From: Gemmatimonadota bacterium
GTDB taxonomy: Bacteria > Gemmatimonadota > Gemmatimonadetes > Gemmatimonadales > GWC2-71-9
Assembly (NCBI GenBank): GCA_029859185.1
Contig: JAOUDR010000058.1
Span: 1 to 10,401 of the forward strand
Length of the DNA: 10,401 nt
Direction of reading: 5' to 3'
The notes under the pieces: model-generated
The model's input: only the letters and a program-made list of their open reading frames with translations
Told to the model about the DNA's origin: nothing
Database searches by the model: none
Position numbers and translations under genes: made by a program
Shown here: in pieces, positions 1 to 3,972 of the stretch
How positions within the stretch are numbered: position 1 is the stretch's first letter
Layout of the letters: every line of letters begins with the position of its first letter

Positions 1-467
1 AGCGCCCAGACGCTCGCCATCTCGGTGGCACCAATGCCGAACGCGAAGGCCCCCAACGCGCCGTGGCTCGTGGTGTGTGAGTCGGTGCCGACCACGACCG
101 CACCGGGCCGCACGTAGCCGTTCTCCGGCAGGATCTGGTGGCAGATACCGCCCACATCGCCGCGGATGTCATGGAACTTCCGCACGAGCTGACTCGCCAC
201 GAACTCCCGCACCTTCTTCTGGTTGGACGCGGTCTTGTGCGATTCCGCCGGCACGCGATGGTCGAAGATCACCGCCACGCGATCGGGGTTCCAGATCTTC
301 GGCGGCAGCGGCGTGCCCTGATAGATCTCCAGGAACTGATTGATCACGAGCGCCGCGTTCTCGTGCGACATGGCGAGATCCACGGCGGGCTCGATCACAT
401 CTCCCGCCTTCACGGCCGACCGGCCGGCCGCGCGCGCGAGAACCTTCTCAGCAACGGTCATCCCCAT
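1..467 (-). CDS. LeuC/homoaconitase-family hydro-lyase large subunit (C-terminus cut by window edge)
   Basis: The visible 155 residues are the N-terminal part of a 3-isopropylmalate dehydratase / homoaconitase large subunit, an iron-sulfur enzyme that moves a hydroxyl group between adjacent carbons through an unsaturated intermediate. The family is recognised by the N-terminal MGMTVAEKVLARAAG block, FDHRVPAESHKTASNQ, the GGICHQILPE segment and VVGTDSHTTSHGALGAFAFG. These resemble the archaeal-type LeuC/homoaconitase branch more than E. coli LeuC. The cluster-binding cysteines of the family lie further downstream and are outside the window. The start at 467 is chosen because AGGAG (474-478) lies 6 bases upstream; a second ATG two codons in is spaced worse. 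It follows the CoA-transferase by 22 bp and is probably co-transcribed. A small subunit (LeuD-like) would be expected beyond the edge. The substrate (isopropylmalate, citramalate/citraconate, homocitrate or another) cannot be decided here. Confidence 0.88.
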   Translation of the reverse strand, partial: MGMTVAEKVLARAAGRSAVKAGDVIEPAVDLAMSHENAALVINQFLEIYQGTPLPPKIWNPDRVAVIFDHRVPAESHKTASNQKKVREFVASQLVRKFHDIRGDVGGICHQILPENGYVRPGAVVVGTDSHTTSHGALGAFAFGIGATEMASVWA

Positions 468-489
468 GCGGGACTCCTTTTCTGCGGCG

Positions 490-1689
490 TCAGACGACGC
501 CCTTGGCCTTGAGCGCGGCGAGCGCTTCCGCATCCACCCCGATCTCACCGAGCACGGTCGCCGTGTCGGCCGAGAGCCGGGGCGGCGGGGCCGTGATTGC
601 CCCCGGCGTCTTCTCGAACTGTGCCGTCATCCCGAACAACTTGTAAGAGCCCAACCCCTCGATCACGACCTCGCGCAACGCCTGCCGGTGCTCGACCTGG
701 GGCTGGCTCAGCGCCGCTTCGAGCCCGAGAATGGCCCCACTCGGGATGTCGCGCGCGTTGAGTAGGTCCACCCAGTCATCGGTCGGTCGCTCGGCGAGTT
801 TCGCCTCGATCAGCGGAGTCAGGTCCTTGCGGTTGCGCTTGCGGACATCCCGCTTCTGGAACCGCGAGTCGGTCTTCAGCTCCGGTACCCCGATCACATC
901 GCAGAGTGCTTCCCACTGCTCCTGCTTGTTGGCGGCGATGTTGATATAGCCGTCCTGCGTACGGAAGGTCCCGGACGGCGCCGCGGTGAAGTTGTCATTC
1001 CCCATCAGCACGGGCTGCTGCTTCCCGATCAGCAGATTCGCGGCGACCCAACCCATGAGCGGCATGATCGAGTCGAGCATCGCCACGTCGATGAACTGGC
1101 CTTCACCGGTGCGTTCCCTGTGATACAGCGCCCCGAGAATCGCGAAGGCCGCGTTGAGGCCGCCGACCGTGTCGCAGACCGGGAACCCGCAGCGCAACGG
1201 GTTCAGCCGCTCGTCGCCGTTGATCGCCATCACGCCGCTGAGCCCTTGGATGATCTGGTCATACGCTGGCTTCAGCGCATCCGGGCCCGTCTGGCCAAAG
1301 CCCGAGATCGCGCAGTAGACGAGCCGGGGATTCAACTCGGCCAACACCGCATAGCCGAGCCCGAGGCGATCCATCACGCCGGGGCGGAAGTTCTCGACCA
1401 GGACGTCTGCCGTGGCGGCGAGCCGTCGGAAGATCGCCTTCCCCTCGTCCGGCTTCATGTTCAGCGTGACCGACTTCTTGTTGCTGTTCTGCGCGAGAAA
1501 ACTCGTGCCCATCAACTGGTCGTTGAACTCGGGGAGGATGCCGAGCTTCCGCGCCAGGTCGCCATCCTTGGGATTCTCGATCTTGATTACTTCGGCACCG
1601 AGCAGCGCGAGGTGCAGTGTGGCAAACGGGCCCGCCAGCACATTCGTGAGATCGAGCACCCGCACGCCTTCCAGGATCGGTCTCGTCAT
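490..1689 (-). CDS. Class III (CaiB/BaiF family) CoA-transferase
   Basis: This 399-residue cytoplasmic enzyme should move CoA from a donor thioester to a carboxylic acid through an aspartyl-CoA intermediate. The length is normal for the family. Visible landmarks are the N-terminal VRVLDLTNVLAGPFAT loop (10-24), LLGAEVIKIE (29-38), NSNKKSVTLNMK (68-79), ADVLVENFRPGVMDRLG (94-110) and GFPVCDTVGGLNAAFAILGA (168-187). Asp173 in the last block aligns with catalytic Asp169 of formyl-CoA transferase. The start at 1689 overlaps the stop of the upstream HMG-CoA-lyase-like gene as ATGA, so the two are probably translationally coupled; no clear Shine-Dalgarno stands in front of it. An in-frame extension to 1992 is only overlap with the neighbouring gene. 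Pairing with an HMGL-family lyase recalls succinyl-CoA:(R)-citramalate CoA-transferase of Chloroflexus, but the acid substrate is inferred, not shown. Other carboxylates are possible. Confidence 0.93.
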   Translation of the reverse strand: MTRPILEGVRVLDLTNVLAGPFATLHLALLGAEVIKIENPKDGDLARKLGILPEFNDQLMGTSFLAQNSNKKSVTLNMKPDEGKAIFRRLAATADVLVENFRPGVMDRLGLGYAVLAELNPRLVYCAISGFGQTGPDALKPAYDQIIQGLSGVMAINGDERLNPLRCGFPVCDTVGGLNAAFAILGALYHRERTGEGQFIDVAMLDSIMPLMGWVAANLLIGKQQPVLMGNDNFTAAPSGTFRTQDGYINIAANKQEQWEALCDVIGVPELKTDSRFQKRDVRKRNRKDLTPLIEAKLAERPTDDWVDLLNARDIPSGAILGLEAALSQPQVEHRQALREVVIEGLGSYKLFGMTAQFEKTPGAITAPPPRLSADTATVLGEIGVDAEALAALKAKGVV

Positions 1690-2597
1690 GGCGTCCCACC
1701 CGATGGAATCGGCCCCGTCTTGTGAACGAAACCCTGCATGTCGCGGCCGAAGTGGGCGGCGACATCTCGGGCTATGCCGATCAATCGCTCGAGGTTCACG
1801 TCCATCCGGAGGCCATCGCGCTGGAGAGCGTGCACGAAGTCCTCCGTGGCCACGTTGCCGGCGGCGACCTTGGTGAAGGGGCAGCCGCCAAGACCCGCGA
1901 ACGACGTCTCGACCGACGTCGCCCCGGCCCGCAGCGCGGCGAAGATGTTCGCCATGCCGAGGCCATAGGTGTTGTGGAAGTGGCAGGTGCATTGCACGGC
2001 CGCATCGAGTCGGCGCACCGCGGCGTACAGGCGCTCGACCTGCGCCGGGTGGGCGTGGCCGGCGGTGTCGGCCAGACTGATGTTGGCGAGTCCGGCCGCG
2101 AGGTACTCGCCCACCATGTCGAGCACGCGCGACTCCGCAATTGGTCCCTCGAAGCCGCAGCCGAATGCCGACTGCACCGATACCTGCACCTTCACCCCGG
2201 CGGCGAGGGCCTGACGGGCCGCGCCGATGATGCGCCGCAGGGCTTCGTCCGTGCTCATGCCCGTGTTCTTGCGGCTGTGGGTCTCACTGGCCGAGGCGCC
2301 CATGCAGAACATCTCGACGCCACAGGCAAGGCCACGCTCGAGTCCCTTCTCGTTGAGCACGAGGCCGGAAAGCGTAACCGTCCGGTCCTTCTGCGTGACG
2401 AGACGCCGGAACAGCTCGTCCGTATCCGCCATCTGCGGGACCTTCTCCGGATGGACGAACGACCCGACTTGCACGATGTCCACGCCCGCCGTCATCAACC
2501 GACGGATCCAGGACTCCTTGACGTCGGTGGGCACCACGGACCGCTCCATCTGCAATCCGTCGCGGGGGCCGACCTCATGCAGCAGGAGGTCGGTCAT
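1686..2597 (-). CDS. HMG-CoA lyase family enzyme (HMG-CoA or citramalyl-CoA lyase)
   Basis: This 303-residue TIM-barrel enzyme belongs to the hydroxymethylglutaryl-CoA lyase family, which cleaves a 3-hydroxyacyl-CoA to acetyl-CoA and a keto acid. Conserved elements are EVGPRDGLQ (8-16, with Arg12 and Asp13 at the catalytic positions), SFVHPEKVPQMAD (46-58), the metal-binding CHFHN motif (His206, His208) and the family signature AGLGGCPFTKVAAGN (234-248) with mobile-loop Cys239 and Asn248. One known catalytic position differs: Glu72 of the human enzyme aligns with Gln43 (IVQVGSFV). That makes classical HMG-CoA cleavage less certain and leaves room for a related substrate such as (R)-citramalyl-CoA. 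The start at 2597 gives the expected N-terminus but has no good Shine-Dalgarno; a GC hairpin (2607-2624) sits immediately upstream. It overlaps the CoA-transferase by 4 bp. Family assignment is firm; substrate is not. Confidence 0.92.
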   Translation of the reverse strand: MTDLLLHEVGPRDGLQMERSVVPTDVKESWIRRLMTAGVDIVQVGSFVHPEKVPQMADTDELFRRLVTQKDRTVTLSGLVLNEKGLERGLACGVEMFCMGASASETHSRKNTGMSTDEALRRIIGAARQALAAGVKVQVSVQSAFGCGFEGPIAESRVLDMVGEYLAAGLANISLADTAGHAHPAQVERLYAAVRRLDAAVQCTCHFHNTYGLGMANIFAALRAGATSVETSFAGLGGCPFTKVAAGNVATEDFVHALQRDGLRMDVNLERLIGIARDVAAHFGRDMQGFVHKTGPIPSGGTP

Positions 2598-2606
2598 GGT
2601 CGGTCA

Positions 2607-2624
2607 CTGCCGCGGCGGCGGCAG
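2607..2624 (-). repeat. GC-rich inverted repeat directly upstream of the HMGL-family start
   Basis: CTGCCGC (2607-2613) and GCGGCAG (2618-2624) form a perfect 7-bp stem with a 4-base loop. On the minus-strand transcript the hairpin ends 9 bases before the ATG at 2597, where a Shine-Dalgarno would normally be. It is not followed by a U-tract, so I do not call it a terminator. It could limit or tune translation initiation of the lyase gene, or be a chance product of GC-rich sequence. Confidence 0.5.
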
Positions 2625-2640
2625 CGGGGCACGCCGTCAG

Positions 2641-2680
2641 GCGATGAGAGGCGATGACGGGCGATGACGGGCGATGACAT
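2641..2680. repeat. Four-copy 10-bp tandem repeat in the dehydrogenase-lyase gap
   Basis: Four consecutive 10-base units all begin GCGATGA on the plus strand: GCGATGAGAG, GCGATGACGG twice, then GCGATGACAT. The array fills nearly half of the 88-bp gap between the dehydrogenase stop (2686) and the lyase start (2597). The unit length is close to one helical turn. The gap is transcribed if the block is an operon. The array is too short and has no spacers, so it is not a CRISPR. Its function is unknown; slippage-generated spacer DNA is the simplest reading. Confidence 0.85.
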
Positions 2681-2685
2681 GGTCG

Positions 2686-3804
2686 TCAGAGCGCCGCCGC
2701 CACGGCACGGCCCATGTCGAGCGTCGTGTGGCTACCACCCATGTCGTAGGTCTTGACCTTGCCCTCCGCGATGACCGTGGCAACGGCGTGCTCGAGCGCC
2801 GCGCCCTTGTCGGTCTCACCCAACCAGTCCAACATCATCTTCACCGCGAGGACCGTGGCGAGCGGATTGACCTTGTGCTGACCGGCGTACTTCGGGGCGG
2901 AGCCGTGGGTGGGTTCGAAGACCGCGAGCTTCTCACCGATGTTCCCCGAGCACCCGAACCCCAGCCCGCCGACCATCTGTGCGCACAAATCGGAGACGAT
3001 GTCTCCATAGAGGTTCGGCGCCACGAGCACGTCGTAGTTGAACGGGTTCTTGAGGAGCCACATCGTCATCGCGTCGATGTTGGCGTCGTCCAATTGGATC
3101 TCGGGATAGTCCTTGGCAACCGATTTGGCGGCTTCGAGGAACAGCCCGTCCGTCGCGCGTACCACGGTGGCCTTATGCACGACCGTGACCTTCTTCCGCT
3201 GGAACTTGCGCGCGAAGTCGAACGCCGCCCGGATGATGCGCTCCGAACCCAGCTGCGTATTGATCTTGCAGGAGATGGCGTACTGGTCGCCCGGGAGCTT
3301 GCCGAAGTGCCCGAACGGCTTCGCCAGCCGTCCGAGCACGTCGGCCAGCTCTTGCGGCACCGGCGCAAACTCGACCCCCGCATACAGATCCTCGGTGTTC
3401 TCGCGGAACACGACGAGGTCGATCCCTTCCTTGTAGTTCAGAGCGTTCCCCGGATAGGCCTTGCACGGTCGCAGGCAGACGTAGAGGTCGAACAGCTGCC
3501 GCATCCGCACGATCGGCGACCGGTAGCTCAGCCCCTTGTCGCGGAGGCCAGGCACCAGCTCGGCGGCGGCCGCCTTGACCGGCTTCGACGTGATGGCGCC
3601 GAACAGGGCGGCGTCCACACTCTGAAGCAAGTCGAGTGTCCGCTGCGGCAACGCATCCCCTTCCGAGCACCAGAATTCCCAGCCGATATCGCCCGGGACG
3701 TACTCCGCGTCGAGTCCGACACGATCGAGAACGATCTTGGCCGCCTCGAGGACGTCAATGCCGACGCCATCACCGGGCAGCCACGCGATACGGTATTTGG
3801 CCAT
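2686..3804 (-). CDS. Isocitrate/isopropylmalate dehydrogenase family, NADP-type cofactor signature
   Basis: This 372-residue metal-dependent decarboxylating hydroxyacid dehydrogenase oxidises a malate-type acid and releases CO2. Aligned by eye to E. coli isocitrate dehydrogenase (Icd), the acid-binding residues are mostly present: Ser96 (Ser113), Arg102 (Arg119), Arg112 (Arg129), Arg134 (Arg153), Tyr141 (Tyr160), Lys211 (Lys230) and Asp244/268/272 for the metal. Icd Asn115 is Ile98 here, as hydrophobic as in isopropylmalate dehydrogenase. HGSAPKYAGQHKVN (300-313) carries Lys305, Tyr306 and Val312, matching NADP-binding Lys344, Tyr345 and Val351 of Icd; Arg395 is replaced by Gly357. NADP use is therefore likely but not certain. 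The start at 3804 has AGGAG (3810-3814) 5 bases upstream. It is the first gene after a 168-bp gap and probably opens the metabolic operon. It could be an isocitrate, homoisocitrate, isopropylmalate or methylmalate dehydrogenase; the neighbours favour a non-TCA role. Confidence 0.9.
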   Translation of the reverse strand: MAKYRIAWLPGDGVGIDVLEAAKIVLDRVGLDAEYVPGDIGWEFWCSEGDALPQRTLDLLQSVDAALFGAITSKPVKAAAAELVPGLRDKGLSYRSPIVRMRQLFDLYVCLRPCKAYPGNALNYKEGIDLVVFRENTEDLYAGVEFAPVPQELADVLGRLAKPFGHFGKLPGDQYAISCKINTQLGSERIIRAAFDFARKFQRKKVTVVHKATVVRATDGLFLEAAKSVAKDYPEIQLDDANIDAMTMWLLKNPFNYDVLVAPNLYGDIVSDLCAQMVGGLGFGCSGNIGEKLAVFEPTHGSAPKYAGQHKVNPLATVLAVKMMLDWLGETDKGAALEHAVATVIAEGKVKTYDMGGSHTTLDMGRAVAAAL

Positions 3805-3887
3805 GCACGCTCCTGGAAAAGCCGGGCCGTCGCCTCGGGCGACAATCCCGAACGAACTGATCGAATATCCCGTCTCCCGACGGATTC

Positions 3888-3908
3888 CCTGGGCCTAGAA
3901 GCCCCAGG
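3888..3908. repeat. Imperfect hairpin between the ATP-grasp and dehydrogenase genes
   Basis: CCTGGG (3888-3893) pairs with CCCAGG (3903-3908) across a 9-base loop. It lies in the 168-bp gap, 65 bases past the stop of the ATP-grasp gene and 84 bases before the dehydrogenase start. No run of T follows it on the minus strand, so it is at best a weak or factor-assisted terminator. No convincing -35/-10 pair for the dehydrogenase was found in the same gap. Confidence 0.35.
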
Positions 3909-3928
3909 CAGGAGCCTAGGGGGTGGAG

Positions 3929-3957
3929 CGTGAAGTTTTCTGTGAAGCAGTGTGAAG
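3929..3957. repeat. Three short direct repeats (TGTGAAG-like) downstream of the ATP-grasp gene
   Basis: TGTGAAG occurs at 3941-3947 and 3951-3957, and CGTGAAG at 3929-3935, so the starts are spaced 12 and 10 bases apart on one face of the helix. They lie just after the stop of the ATP-grasp gene and about 125-150 bases upstream of the dehydrogenase start. A regulator-binding array for the metabolic operon is possible, but the units are short and could be chance. Confidence 0.35.
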
Positions 3958-3972
3958 GAGGGATTCGACCAC

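Noticed and set aside
2641..2680. CRISPR-like repeat
   Set aside because: The units are 10 bp, directly adjacent and without spacers; it is a simple tandem repeat.
3888..3908. Intrinsic terminator
   Set aside because: The stem is only 6 bp with a 9-base loop and there is no T-run in the minus-strand direction; kept only as a weak inverted repeat.
2674..3933. 419-codon open frame on the plus strand
   Set aside because: It is antisense to the dehydrogenase and no recognisable domain is visible.
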